DNA from: Pseudomonas protegens CHA0
GTDB taxonomy: Bacteria; Pseudomonadota; Gammaproteobacteria; Pseudomonadales; Pseudomonadaceae
DNA length: 64,000 bases
Direction: 5' to 3'
NCBI RefSeq assembly: GCF_000397205.1
Contig: NC_021237.1
Coordinates: forward strand, 1,117,001-1,181,000
Positions within the stretch are counted from its first letter, which is position 1; each line of letters starts with the position of its first letter. Shown piece after piece: positions 25,045-34,424 of the stretch. The notes under the pieces were generated by a model. The model had not been told where the DNA came from and searched no databases. It saw only the letters and a list, made by a program, of their open reading frames with translations. Both the position numbers and the translations under genes were made by a program.

Positions 25045-27480
25045 ATGAAGTCCAGGGCAAATTCGGCGGTAAACGGTTCGGTCAAACGGTGGTTCGGCGC
25101 TTCGGCGCTGGTGGTTTCGGGGTTGGCCCTGCTGCCCCTGAGCGTGGCATTGGCGGCCCAGGCCGGCAGCGAGCAGCACAGTGCGCTGTTCAACTTCGCC
25201 ATCGCGGCCAAGCCGCTACCCCAGGCCCTGAGCGATTTCACCCGGGTCACCGGGATCAGCGTGGTCTACACCGACGAGGCGCCCTACAACCTCAAGGCCC
25301 CGGCCGTCACCGGCCAGCTCAGTGCCGAGCAGGCCTTGCAGCGTCTCTTGGGCAATTCCGGTTTCACCTATCGCCGCAGCGACGCCCATACCCTGGTTCT
25401 CGAACCCCTGCCCCAAGGTGCCGGGCTGAACCTGGGGACTTCCAGCATCACCACCCAGGGCGTCGACGAAAGCACCAGCTACCAGCCGCCGGCCACCACC
25501 TCGGTGGCCCGCTCCCAGGCGCTGAACCAGGAAATCCCGCAGATCATCAACGTGATCCCGGCCCAGGTGCTGCGCGACCAGACCCCGCGCAACCTGGATG
25601 ACGCCCTGAAGAACGTCAGTGGCATCACCCAGACCAACACCCTGGGCGGCACTCAGGACGCGGTGCTGCTGCGCGGCTTCGGCGACAACCGCAACGGCTC
25701 GATCATGCGCGACAGCATGCCGGTGGTGCAGGGCCGTGCCCTGAACGCCACGGCCGAGCGCGTGGAAGTGATCAAGGGCCCGTCGTCCCTGCTCTATGGC
25801 ATCCAGGACCCGGGCGGGGTGATCAATATCGTCAGCAAGAAACCCGAGTTGCAGCAGTCCACGGCCCTGACCGTGCGCGGTTCGACCTACGGCTCGGGCA
25901 AGAACGGGAGCGGCGGCAGCCTGGACACCACCGGGCCGCTGGGGGATTCCGGGCTGGCCTACCGGCTGGTCGTGGACCACGAAGACGAAGACTACTGGCG
26001 CAACTTCGGCACCCACCGCGAATCCCTGGTGGCGCCGTCCCTGGCCTGGTACGGCGAGCGCACCAAGGTGCTGCTGGCCTATGAGCATCGCGAATTCCTG
26101 ACCCCGTTCGACCGCGGCACGGCCATCGACCCCAAGACCAACCACCCGCTGGACATCCCGGCCACCCGGCGCCTGGACGAGCCGTTCAACAACATGGAAG
26201 GGCGTTCGGACCTGTATCGTTTCGAGGTCGATCACGAGCTCAGCGACGACTGGAAGGCCCACTTCGGCTACAGCTGGAACCGTGAAACCTACGACGCCAG
26301 CCAGGTGCGCCTGACCGCGGTGAACGCCAACGGCACCCTGACCCGGACCATGGACGGTACCAAGAATGCCCTGACCACCGACCGCTATGCCACCGTCAGC
26401 CTGGAAGGCAAGGTGCAACTGGGCGGCATGCAGCACGACCTGGTGTTCGGCCTGGACGACGAGTACCGCAAGATCTACCGCGCCGACCTGATCCGCGGCA
26501 AGAACACCAGTTTCAACTACCTCAACCCGGTGTACGGCCAGCAAGTGGCGGGGACCAACGTCAGCGCCCCGGACAGCGACCAGACCGACCTGCTGCGCAG
26601 TGACTCGCTGTTCTTCCAGGATGCCATCCACCTCACCGACCAATGGATCCTGGTGGGCGGCGGGCGTTTCCAGGAATACGACCAGTACGCGGGCAAGGGC
26701 CGGCCGTTCCACGCCAATACCGACAGCAACGGGCAGAAGTTCGTGCCCCGCGCCGGCCTGGTGTACCGCTACACCGACCAGCTGTCGTTCTACGGCAGCT
26801 ACACCGAGTCGTTCAAACCCAACTCCAGCATTGCCCAGCTGGCCGGCGGCAGCGTGGTGCTGGACGGCTCCATCGCACCGGAAGAAGCCAAGTCCTGGGA
26901 ACTGGGGGCTAAGCTCGACATTCCAGGGCGCATCACCGCCAGTGCGGCGTTGTTCGACATCACCAAGCGCAACGTGCTGGTGACCACCGCCACGGCCTCC
27001 GAGACTGTCACCAGCGTGGCCGGTGAAGTGCATTCCCAGGGCCTGGAGCTGGACCTGACCGGGCAGCTCACCGACCAGTGGAGCCTGATCGGCAGCTACG
27101 CCTACACCGACGCCGAAGTGACCAAGGACACCCAGTACAAGGGCAAGCAACTGCAGAACGTGGCCAAGAACACCGGCTCGCTGTCGGCGGTCTACGACTT
27201 CGGCAGCCTGATCGGCGGCGACCGCCTGCGGGTCGGCGCCGGTGCCCGTTATGTCGGTGAGCGCGCCGGGGATGCGCCCAACAGCTTCGACCTGCCGGGC
27301 TACACCGTGGCCGATGCCTTCGCCACCTACGACACCAAGGTCGAAGGGCAGAAGGTCAAGTTTCAGCTCAACGTGAAGAACCTGTTCGACAAGACCTACT
27401 ACACCTCCTCGGTGAGCAAGTACTTCGTGTCCCTGGGGGATGCTCGCCAAGTGTCGCTCTCCAGCACCCTGGAGTTCTGA
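25045..27480 (+). CDS. TonB-dependent siderophore receptor with STN signalling domain
   Basis: 811 residues. Signal peptide to about residue 36 (GASALVVSGLALLPLSVALA), STN domain residues 45-120 (FNFAIAAKPLPQALSDFTRV; AEQALQRLLGNSGFTYRR), plug (IPQIINVIPAQVLRDQTPRN; VEVIKGPSSLLYGIQDPGG), then a barrel ending LSSTLEF. It belongs to the FhuA/FoxA/FiuA-type ferric hydroxamate group by its VIKGPSSLLYG motif, but the ligand is not certain. ATG 25045 fits the signal peptide. No sigma/anti-sigma pair is adjacent; the orphan pair at 17037-18601 is the best candidate partner. Its stop overlaps the next ATG by one base. Confidence 0.88.
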   Translation: MKSRANSAVNGSVKRWFGASALVVSGLALLPLSVALAAQAGSEQHSALFNFAIAAKPLPQALSDFTRVTGISVVYTDEAPYNLKAPAVTGQLSAEQALQRLLGNSGFTYRRSDAHTLVLEPLPQGAGLNLGTSSITTQGVDESTSYQPPATTSVARSQALNQEIPQIINVIPAQVLRDQTPRNLDDALKNVSGITQTNTLGGTQDAVLLRGFGDNRNGSIMRDSMPVVQGRALNATAERVEVIKGPSSLLYGIQDPGGVINIVSKKPELQQSTALTVRGSTYGSGKNGSGGSLDTTGPLGDSGLAYRLVVDHEDEDYWRNFGTHRESLVAPSLAWYGERTKVLLAYEHREFLTPFDRGTAIDPKTNHPLDIPATRRLDEPFNNMEGRSDLYRFEVDHELSDDWKAHFGYSWNRETYDASQVRLTAVNANGTLTRTMDGTKNALTTDRYATVSLEGKVQLGGMQHDLVFGLDDEYRKIYRADLIRGKNTSFNYLNPVYGQQVAGTNVSAPDSDQTDLLRSDSLFFQDAIHLTDQWILVGGGRFQEYDQYAGKGRPFHANTDSNGQKFVPRAGLVYRYTDQLSFYGSYTESFKPNSSIAQLAGGSVVLDGSIAPEEAKSWELGAKLDIPGRITASAALFDITKRNVLVTTATASETVTSVAGEVHSQGLELDLTGQLTDQWSLIGSYAYTDAEVTKDTQYKGKQLQNVAKNTGSLSAVYDFGSLIGGDRLRVGAGARYVGERAGDAPNSFDLPGYTVADAFATYDTKVEGQKVKFQLNVKNLFDKTYYTSSVSKYFVSLGDARQVSLSSTLEF

Positions 27481-28529
27481 TGAAAGCCCTGACCCTGAGT
27501 GTGCTCCTGGCGTTCTGTGGCGTGGCCCAGGCGGCTGCGCCGGCGGATGAGCGCCTGTACCACCGCGAACAGCAAGTGCAGCTGCCGGGCTCCGGCAGCA
27601 GTTGGGGCTTCATCGCCCTGGACCCGACCCGGCCCTACCTGTTCCTGGCCCGTCGGGAAAACGGCCTGAGCGTGTTCGATGTGGACAAGCAGCGCCCGGT
27701 GCGCACCCTCGAACAGTCCCGGGGCGCCAATGGTGTGGTGTTGGTACCGGAGCTGGACCGCCTGCTGGTGCTCAACACCGACGGCAGCCTGGGGGTGGTG
27801 GAGTTATCCACATTCAAGCCGCTCAAGCGCATCACCGTGACCCAGAGCAACCTCAACAGCGCGGTGTACGAGCCGCGCACCGGGCAGGTGATCATTGTCA
27901 GCGGGCGCCGGGCCGATCGTTCCACCCTGTTCGTCTTCGATCCCAAAGAAGAGCGCATCAGCGCCGCCCATGAGCTGGCGGTGAAGAAGATCGACCCGTT
28001 GCTGCTCAAGGGCGATGGCAGTTTCTTCCTGCCGATGCGCGATGAGGGCATCGTCGCGCGGTTGTCCTCCAGCAGTTTCAAGGTCCTGGACCGCTGGCAG
28101 TATCCCGACTGCCCGCGGCCCAGTGCCCTGGCCCAGGATGAACAACGGGGGCGGTTGTTCGTCGCTTGCCGTGGTGAGCGGCCAGTGCTGCTGGTGCTCG
28201 ACCGCGACAACGGTGCGCTGAAGGCCAGCCTGCCGATCACCCGGGACGTCAACGCCCTGGCCTACGACCCGCAGGCCCAGCGCTTGCTGATCGCCAGCGG
28301 GGTGGACGCCAACCTCAGCGTCGTCGCCCAGCTCGATGCCGACCGCTACCAGCTCCTGGGTAGCGTCAGCACCCAGCCCATGGCCTACAACATGGCGTTC
28401 GACCCGCGTACCCGGCGGGTCTACCTGGCGGCAATGGACTTCACCCAACCGGCCGCGAGCCCGGCCGAACCCAAGCCGGACCCGCTGTTTCATGCCAATA
28501 CCTTCAAGGTCCTCACCCTGGCACCCTAG
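27480..28529 (+). CDS. YncE-like secreted beta-propeller protein
   Basis: 349 residues with a cleavable signal peptide (LTLSVLLAFCGVAQAA, cut near residue 19). The remainder repeats short strand units typical of a seven-bladed propeller (VFDVDKQRPVRTLE, VVELSTFKPLKRITV, VLDRDNGALKASLPI). It resembles YncE, a periplasmic propeller whose gene neighbours the TonB receptor yncD in E. coli. Here it is translationally coupled to a TonB receptor (TGATG, one-base overlap), supporting a shared role in ligand handling. Its stop codon shares bases with the stop of the convergent phosphatase (CTAG). Confidence 0.8.
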   Translation: MKALTLSVLLAFCGVAQAAAPADERLYHREQQVQLPGSGSSWGFIALDPTRPYLFLARRENGLSVFDVDKQRPVRTLEQSRGANGVVLVPELDRLLVLNTDGSLGVVELSTFKPLKRITVTQSNLNSAVYEPRTGQVIIVSGRRADRSTLFVFDPKEERISAAHELAVKKIDPLLLKGDGSFFLPMRDEGIVARLSSSSFKVLDRWQYPDCPRPSALAQDEQRGRLFVACRGERPVLLVLDRDNGALKASLPITRDVNALAYDPQAQRLLIASGVDANLSVVAQLDADRYQLLGSVSTQPMAYNMAFDPRTRRVYLAAMDFTQPAASPAEPKPDPLFHANTFKVLTLAP

Positions 28530-29353
28530 TCGGCGTCAAGTGCCAGGGCCTGCGCTTGCGCTGCACAGTCAGCGCCGGCGGTCAGGCCCTGGGCCCGAAC
28601 GGCCAGCAACTCTTGCCGGGCGACGGCGAAATCGGCCTGGAAGGTCGGGTCGGCGTGCAAGCGTGCCACGGTGGTCGCGCCTATTTCACGGCCTTCACGG
28701 ATATCGCTGTACCAGTGCACGTTGCACACCATGCGGCTTTGCGAGTAGGCCCGGCCGCGGGCCCAGAGCGCATTGCCGTGCTCGGGGGACAGTTCGCTCA
28801 GCAACAGCGCCCAGGCCCAGCCGATTGCGCTGTGGCCCGATGGGTAGGAACCATCTGCGGCCAGTTTCGCCTCGTCTTCCGGGGTGCAGCTGGGTTGCTG
28901 GTTGTAGACGAAGGGCCGGGTGCGCTGGTAGCGCTTCTTTGCGCTGTAGGTGGCCAGCCCGGCGTCGGCCAGGGTCCGCCGCAGGACTCTGTACAGCGTA
29001 GGTGTCAGCTGTTCGCTGATCGGGGCATTCAGGGCACAGGAGAATGTCTGCGCGGTGGCAGGGAACTTCAGGTTGGCATCGCTGACGGCCAACTCCCAGC
29101 GTTTGCTGCCCCGCAAGGCCTGGTTTTTCTCGGCCATGCTCTGGTCCAGAGCGAAGGCTGGGGTCCCCACCGCAGGAGGGGGCGGCAACAGCGACAGACT
29201 GTCGGGCAGATCCTGCTGTTTCAGATAACCGATCAAGTAACCCGGTCGGAACTCCGGGACACTTTGCGCTTGCAGGGGCTGTTTCGCCGCGACCGGGTTG
29301 AACAGGCTTAAAAACAACAGGCTGGCCAAACTTTTCGATAATAGACGTTGCAT
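28526..29353 (-). CDS. Class A non-specific acid phosphatase (PAP2 superfamily)
   Basis: 275 residues. Signal peptide MQRLLSKSLASLLFLSLFNP-VAA. The complete three-part PAP2 motif is present: KKRYQRTRP (K-x6-RP), PSGHSA and SRMVCNVHWYSD (SR-x5-H-x3-D); His of the last part forms the phospho-enzyme intermediate. It should release phosphate from organic monoesters in the periplasm. ATG 29353 was preferred to an ATG seven codons earlier because GAGG lies upstream of it and the signal peptide starts there. It follows the OprD porin gene by 52 bases on the same strand, so porin and phosphatase probably form one operon. Confidence 0.9.
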   Translation of the reverse strand: MQRLLSKSLASLLFLSLFNPVAAKQPLQAQSVPEFRPGYLIGYLKQQDLPDSLSLLPPPPAVGTPAFALDQSMAEKNQALRGSKRWELAVSDANLKFPATAQTFSCALNAPISEQLTPTLYRVLRRTLADAGLATYSAKKRYQRTRPFVYNQQPSCTPEDEAKLAADGSYPSGHSAIGWAWALLLSELSPEHGNALWARGRAYSQSRMVCNVHWYSDIREGREIGATTVARLHADPTFQADFAVARQELLAVRAQGLTAGADCAAQAQALALDAD

Positions 29354-29405
29354 GGAGATAGTACCTCTAGGCATTTGATCCGTTACATCGGTTCTGGTGG
29401 TCTGG

Positions 29406-30680
29406 TTACTTGATATTCCAGGTGTAGTTGAACATCAGTCGCGTATCATCAGTGTCGCGAATGAAGTTCTTGGCGTAGTTGGAGCGATAGAGCGCACTGC
29501 GCAGACGTACACTTAAGTTCTTCAGCGGGCCTTGTTGCACGACATAACGCAATTCATTATCCAGCTCCCATGACTTGCCAATTCTTTGGCTGCCGGTTAT
29601 CTCGGCATGGCTGCCGGATATATAGCGGCTATTGATAGTCAGGCCCGGCAAGCCCAGGTTGGCAAAGTCATAGCCATAACGAAGTGCCCAGGAGCGCTCC
29701 TTGGCATTGGCGAAGTCACCCAGTACGGACAAGTTGATCAAGTTGGCATCGGTACCCAGGATGTTGGCATAACCGGTGTCCCCCAACATTCGCTGATAAG
29801 TCAGGCCAAGGCTGTGGCCTTTATAGGCATAGCCGAGCAACCCCTGCAGGGCGCGGTTGTCGATCTTGCCGCCTTTGGCATTGCCGTAGTCGTTCATCAG
29901 GCTCAAGCGCAGATCGCTGCTGAACGTCCCCGCTCCCCAGGGGCTCTTGTTGACCAGGGTGAAGACCTGCTGGCGGTAGATATCCTGCAGCTGGGCGACA
30001 TGCACGCGAGCCAGCCATTGCTTGTGGAACCGATAGTCGAGGCCCGCCATGTCGAAGTGTTCCGCGGTGGCCCCCAGCTTCTCGAAGCGCCGGTTCAAGG
30101 GGCTCAGGGTCAGCGGTGTGTACTGCGTGGCGTTGCGCTGCAGGACCCGGCTCAGACGCCCGGCGGTAAACTCCAGGTCTTCGATTTCATTGGAGGTCAG
30201 CAGCCCGCCTTCGAACATCTGCGCAAACAGGCGGCCGTCATTGGGTCTCAGTGTCGGCAGTACCGGCGGTACCAGGGTTCCGAACTTGAACAGGGTCTTG
30301 CTGGTCTTGAGCTTGCCGGCCAGGGCCAGTTTCGAATAGTCATCCTCTGCCCGGCCATTGCGCGCCACCTTCAACAGCCCGGTGCTGGTCCGGCCAGGAG
30401 CGGAATCCAGCTTGATCCCGAGCATGCCGATGGCGTCGGCACCGACGCCGAGGCTGCCTTCGGTGAACCCCGAATCCAGGCGCAAGAGGAAACCTTGCGC
30501 CCATTCTTCACGGGTAGGGGCAGTGCCTTCGCGGTAGTCCCGATTGAAGTAGTAGTTGCGCAGTTCCAGGCGTGCGCTGCTGTCCTCGAGCAGTTCGGCT
30601 TTTACCGGAATGGCCAGTATCGAGGCACACAGCAGGGGCGAGTGTCTGACCCATTGCCGTGGCAAACTTTGTGAAAGCAT
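29406..30680 (-). CDS. OprD-family outer-membrane porin
   Basis: 424 residues. Signal peptide to about residue 29 (PLLCASILAIPVKA), then the OprD start LLEDSSARLELRNYYFNRDY, the FLLRLDSGFTEGSLGVGADA strand pair, and a C-terminal aromatic strand FNYTWNIK. OprD porins take up small carboxylates, basic amino acids or peptides; the substrate here cannot be read from sequence. It leads the pair with an acid phosphatase. A 496-base AT-rich region lies upstream and should hold its promoter. Confidence 0.9.
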   Translation of the reverse strand: MLSQSLPRQWVRHSPLLCASILAIPVKAELLEDSSARLELRNYYFNRDYREGTAPTREEWAQGFLLRLDSGFTEGSLGVGADAIGMLGIKLDSAPGRTSTGLLKVARNGRAEDDYSKLALAGKLKTSKTLFKFGTLVPPVLPTLRPNDGRLFAQMFEGGLLTSNEIEDLEFTAGRLSRVLQRNATQYTPLTLSPLNRRFEKLGATAEHFDMAGLDYRFHKQWLARVHVAQLQDIYRQQVFTLVNKSPWGAGTFSSDLRLSLMNDYGNAKGGKIDNRALQGLLGYAYKGHSLGLTYQRMLGDTGYANILGTDANLINLSVLGDFANAKERSWALRYGYDFANLGLPGLTINSRYISGSHAEITGSQRIGKSWELDNELRYVVQQGPLKNLSVRLRSALYRSNYAKNFIRDTDDTRLMFNYTWNIK

Positions 30681-31176
30681 TTCATCGTCCTCTGTTTTTG
30701 TTGTTTTGGAGTAAGGCGATTAACGGCTTAGTTGTTGCTGGTTTGTTCAACGACCAATGGTCGAAGGTTGGATTGCCTCAGGGGTGTGGTGAAAGTTGTG
30801 TGTCAATTGTTGTGGGCAAGAGTCTGCCGGGTATTTCAGGTAATTGGCTCCTGTGAGGGGGGTGGATATTTATGGAATGCCTGGCACTCAGGGTTCGAAG
30901 ACTAAGTTGAAACTGGGCTTAAACAATAACCATCAGCTCCATGAATGAAGTGGTAAATAAAATATTAAAATAATTACCTGATTATGTTCTTGAGTGTCAT
31001 ATAAGAACTTGCCGGGCGTGATCTTTCTGAGAGAGATATGTAGGGGGTTTTTAATTGGCTTGTAAGAATTGTCTTATTTAAGTAAGGAACTTTAACCGTT
31101 CACTGACTCAGGCGTGTCAGCCTGGGCTTTGGCATAAGAAGGAGCATGCAGAGGCGGGTTTTGGGTAGCCCTGGCC
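30681..31176. other. AT-rich intergenic region, oprD promoter side
   Basis: No coding frame is convincing. The stretch 30900-31100 is clearly AT-richer than neighbouring DNA. A TTGACA hexamer is present in the oprD direction (within CACAATTGACACAC near 30800) but without a good -10 at 17 bases. I see no REP element here. This region must hold the promoter of the OprD-phosphatase pair. Confidence 0.5.
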
Positions 31177-32052
31177 TCAGCGCAGGAACGCCAGGCGGTA
31201 GTCTCCCGGCGTGCCCCCCAGGGCGTGCCGGAAGCGATTGCTGAAGTGGCTGGCACTGGCAAAACCACAGGCCAGTGCAATCTCGCCCAGGGGCTGGGCG
31301 GTGGTGCGCAGCAGGTGCCGGGCCCGGCTCAGGCGTCGGGCTAGCAGGTATTGGTGGGGCGGCAGGCCGAAGCTTGCACGGAACATGCGGGCGAAGTGGT
31401 ATTCGGAGAGGGCGCACAACCCCGCCAGTTGGCCCAGGCTCAGGGGCGCGTCCAGCTGGCTGTCGATGTAGTCCACCAGCAGCCGTCGCTGGTGTGCGGC
31501 CAGCCCGCCCTTGAGCCGGGCCCCCTGGCGCTGGCCCACTTGATTGAGCAGGGCATGGCTGAGCATCTCGTGGGCCAGGCTGCTGGTCAGCAGGCGCTCG
31601 CCGGGTTCGTCCCAGTTCAGGCGGACCAACTGCGCAAAGCGCTGGGTCTGCTCGGGGTCGTCGAGAAAGGTGCTTTCGCGCAGTTGCAGTTCCCGGGGCT
31701 CGCGATCCAGCAGGGTGACGCAGCCCAGGGCGAACTGCTCGGGACTGAAGTACAGATGGGCCAGGCGAATATCACCGTTGATCACCCAGGCCGACTGGTG
31801 CTCGGCGGGCAGGATGCACAACTTGCCCGGGCCGCCCTTGCTGCCCGGCTGGTCGCGGCGGAAGGTGCCGGTGCCGCCGGCCAGGTAGCAGGACAGGGTG
31901 TGATGGCTGGGGGCCTCGTACTCCTGGGCGTCGTGATGGTTGCTCCACAAGGCTGCAGACAAGCCGTCACCGAGCTCGGCGCTGTGCTCCAGGCGAGCAT
32001 TGGGCGAGCGGTTCAGGGCTTGGAAGACTTGCAGGGTATCCAGTGCGTGCAT
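31177..32052 (-). CDS. AraC-family transcriptional regulator
   Basis: 291 residues. The C-terminal 100 residues have two helix-turn-helix units: LSLGQLAGLCALSEYHFARM and QPLGEIALACGFASASHFSN, then FRHALGGTPGDYR, the AraC signature end. The N-terminal half is a cupin-like sensing domain of unknown ligand. It is divergent from an EamA transporter gene (154-base gap), which is a likely target. Confidence 0.9.
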   Translation of the reverse strand: MHALDTLQVFQALNRSPNARLEHSAELGDGLSAALWSNHHDAQEYEAPSHHTLSCYLAGGTGTFRRDQPGSKGGPGKLCILPAEHQSAWVINGDIRLAHLYFSPEQFALGCVTLLDREPRELQLRESTFLDDPEQTQRFAQLVRLNWDEPGERLLTSSLAHEMLSHALLNQVGQRQGARLKGGLAAHQRRLLVDYIDSQLDAPLSLGQLAGLCALSEYHFARMFRASFGLPPHQYLLARRLSRARHLLRTTAQPLGEIALACGFASASHFSNRFRHALGGTPGDYRLAFLR

Positions 32053-32206
32053 GGTGGGGCGTCAACATGGGTGCGGCTGCCGGTGTGCTGCATGCTACTC
32101 CGTAGCCCGTGCGCTGCCAGCCCCGGGCGGATAAAAAGCGCAAGTTTGTGCAAGCGCGCAAGGCCGGCGGGGCGTGACACTGCACCCCTGACAAAGGAGT
32201 CGCGCC

Positions 32207-33154
32207 ATGAACCTATCGCTGTACCTGTTGACCGTGCTGATCTGGGGCACCACCTGGATCGCCCTGAAACTGCAACTGGGGGTGGTGGCGATTCCGGTGT
32301 CCATCGTCTATCGCTTCGCCCTGGCGGCCCTGGTGCTGTTCGTCCTGTTGCTGCTCAGCCGCAAGCTGCAGCCGATGAACCGTCGTGGTCACCTGATCTG
32401 CCTGGCCCAGGGGTTGTGCCTGTTCTGCATCAACTTCATGTGCTTTTTGCACGCCAGCCAGTGGATTCCCAGTGGCCTGGTAGCGGTGGTGTTTTCCACC
32501 GCGACCCTGTGGAACGCCCTGAATGCGCGAGTGTTCTTCGGCCAGAAGATCGCTCGCAACGTGCTGCTGGGCGGCGGCCTGGGGCTGCTGGGGCTGGGGC
32601 TGCTGTTCTGGCCGGAGCTGGTGGGCCACAGTGCCAGCCCGCAAACCCTGCTGGGCCTGGGCTTGGCCCTGCTGGGCACCTTGTGCTTCTCGGCGGGCAA
32701 CATGCTGTCCAGCCTGCAGCAAAAAGCCGGGCTCAAGCCATTGACCACCAATGCCTGGGGCATGGCCTACGGCGCGACGATGCTGGCGGTGTATTGCCTG
32801 TTCCAGGGCATCGCCTTCGATGTGGAATGGAGCACCCGCTACATCGGCTCACTGCTGTACCTGGTGATTCCGGGCTCGGTCATCGGCTTTACCGCCTACC
32901 TGACCCTGGTGGGGCGCATGGGCCCGGAGCGCGCGGCTTACTGCACCGTGCTGTTCCCGGTAGTGGCGTTGAACGTGTCGGCCTTTGTCGAAGGCTACCA
33001 ATGGACCGCCCCGGCCCTGGCCGGGCTGGTGCTGGTGATGCTGGGCAACGTCCTGGTGTTCCGCAAACCCAAGGCTGTGCCTGCCTCTGTAGCCGCTGCC
33101 GAGCTTGCGAGGCTGCGAACGGCGGCGCAGCCGTCGCAAAACCGGGCGACCTGA
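32207..33154 (+). CDS. EamA/DMT-family transporter with a REP-encoded C-terminal tail
   Basis: 315 residues with ten membrane helices in two EamA repeats (LLTVLIWGTTWIALKL; LGGGLGLLGLGLLFWPELVG; YIGSLLYLVIPGSVIGFTAY; LAGLVLVMLGNVLVF). It fits drug/metabolite exporters such as the RhtA/YdcZ group; substrate unknown. ATG follows AAAGGAG. The last 22 residues (from SVAAAELARLRTAAQPSQ) are translated from a REP element at 33089-33222 and are not part of the family; the natural end is probably just after VFRKPKA. Confidence 0.88.
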   Translation: MNLSLYLLTVLIWGTTWIALKLQLGVVAIPVSIVYRFALAALVLFVLLLLSRKLQPMNRRGHLICLAQGLCLFCINFMCFLHASQWIPSGLVAVVFSTATLWNALNARVFFGQKIARNVLLGGGLGLLGLGLLFWPELVGHSASPQTLLGLGLALLGTLCFSAGNMLSSLQQKAGLKPLTTNAWGMAYGATMLAVYCLFQGIAFDVEWSTRYIGSLLYLVIPGSVIGFTAYLTLVGRMGPERAAYCTVLFPVVALNVSAFVEGYQWTAPALAGLVLVMLGNVLVFRKPKAVPASVAAAELARLRTAAQPSQNRAT

Positions 33155-33222
33155 TTCTGCCGGGCTATCGCTGAAGGTCCTGCGGACCTTTTCGCAGCCT
33201 CGCAGGCTTGGCAGCGGCTACA
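33089..33222. repeat. REP/REPIN element overlapping the EamA gene end
   Basis: Left arm TGTAGCCGCTGCCGAGCTTG, right arm CGCAGGCTTGGCAGCGGCTA-CA, with an inner inverted pair AAGGTCCTGCGGACCTT. The element starts 66 bases before the EamA stop codon and runs on toward the dehydrogenase gene. Confidence 0.88.
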
Positions 33223-33243
33223 GGGGGGATAGGCCGTGGGTGG

Positions 33244-34218
33244 TCAGCCCTTCCACACCTGCGGGTTGACCAGGTCCTGCGGCCGCTCACCCAGCAGGGC
33301 ACTGCGCAGGTTGCTCATGGCGCGCGCGGCCATGGCGTCGCGGGTTTCATGGGTGGCCGAGCCAATGTGCGGCAAGGTCACTGCGTTCTTCAGCTGGAAC
33401 AGCGGCGACTCCGCCAGCGGTTCCTTCTCGTACACATCCAGGCCGGCGCCACGGATCTGGCCCTTCTGCAAGGCTTCGATCAGCGCCGGTTCATCCACCA
33501 CCGGCCCGCGGGAAATGTTCACCAGGATTGCACTGGGCTTCATCAGCGCCAGTTCGCGGTGGCTGATCAGGTGCTTGGTCTTTTCGCTCAACGGCACCAC
33601 CAGGCAGACGAAATCCGCCTCCGCCAGCAGTTGCTCCAGGCTGCGAAACTGCGCCCCCAGCTCCTGCTCCAGGGCCGCCTTGCGGCTGTTGCCGCTGTAG
33701 AGGATCGGCATGCCGAAGCCCAGGCGCCCACGGCGGGCGATGGCCGCGCCAATGTTGCCCATGCCGACGATGCCCAGGGTCTTGCCGTGCACGTCGCAGC
33801 CGAACAGCGCCGGGCCGACGCTGGCCTGCCATTGCCCGGCCTTGGTCCAGGCATCCAGCTCGGCCACTCGGCGGGCGCTGCTCATGAGCAGGGCGAAGGC
33901 CAGGTCGGCGGTGCTTTCGGTGAGCACGTCCGGGGTGTTGGTGAGCATCAGCCCGCGTTCGTTGAAGTAGGCCAGGTCGTAGTTGTCGTAGCCCACCGAG
34001 ATGCTCGACACCACTTCCAGGCGCGCGGCGTTTTCCAACTGCGCACGGCCCAGCTTGCGGCCGACACCGATCAGGCCGTGGGCCTGGGGCAGGGCTTCAT
34101 TGAATTGCGCGGCGACGTCCCCGTGCTTGGGGTTGGGCACTATGACCTCGAAATCCTGTTGCAGGCGTTCGGTCATCTCGGGGGTGATGCGGCTGAAGGC
34201 AAGTACAGTCTTTTTCAT
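33244..34218 (-). CDS. D-2-hydroxyacid dehydrogenase (GhrB/TkrA-like)
   Basis: 324 residues. NAD(P) domain at about 140-290 with LGIVGMGNIGAAIARRGRLG (GxGxxG). Catalytic trio visible: Arg in NISRGPVVDEPAL, Glu in GAGLDVYEKEPL, and His in VTLPHIGSATHE. It should reduce glyoxylate, hydroxypyruvate or 2-ketogluconate; in Pseudomonas the closest named group is 2-ketogluconate/glyoxylate reductase. The nucleotide loop ends in YSGNSRK, with Ser-Arg-type residues that favour NADPH. No operon partners. Confidence 0.9.
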   Translation of the reverse strand: MKKTVLAFSRITPEMTERLQQDFEVIVPNPKHGDVAAQFNEALPQAHGLIGVGRKLGRAQLENAARLEVVSSISVGYDNYDLAYFNERGLMLTNTPDVLTESTADLAFALLMSSARRVAELDAWTKAGQWQASVGPALFGCDVHGKTLGIVGMGNIGAAIARRGRLGFGMPILYSGNSRKAALEQELGAQFRSLEQLLAEADFVCLVVPLSEKTKHLISHRELALMKPSAILVNISRGPVVDEPALIEALQKGQIRGAGLDVYEKEPLAESPLFQLKNAVTLPHIGSATHETRDAMAARAMSNLRSALLGERPQDLVNPQVWKG

Positions 34219-34306
34219 CGCGCGAAGGCTCGTCAGGCGGGGAGAATGCCAAGCAAGCTAACATTTTTGCCGCCGCCACCAAAGCACCCCGCCACGAGCC
34301 TGCATG

Positions 34307-34390
34307 TGTAGGAGCTGGCTTGCCAGCGAAGGCGGCATCCAGGCTTGCGCAGGATGTGCGGGCTTCTTCGCCGGCAAGTCGGCTCCTACA
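34307..34390. repeat. REPIN (GTAGGAGC family)
   Basis: TGTAGGAGCTGGCTTGCCAG at the left and GCCGGCAAGTCGGCTCCTAC at the right, 84 bases in total, forming a long imperfect hairpin. It lies between the dehydrogenase promoter and the end of the LysR gene. Confidence 0.9.
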
Positions 34391-34424
34391 GGTGGATCGG
34401 TGGTCTGGGTGGGGAGCCCCGTGG

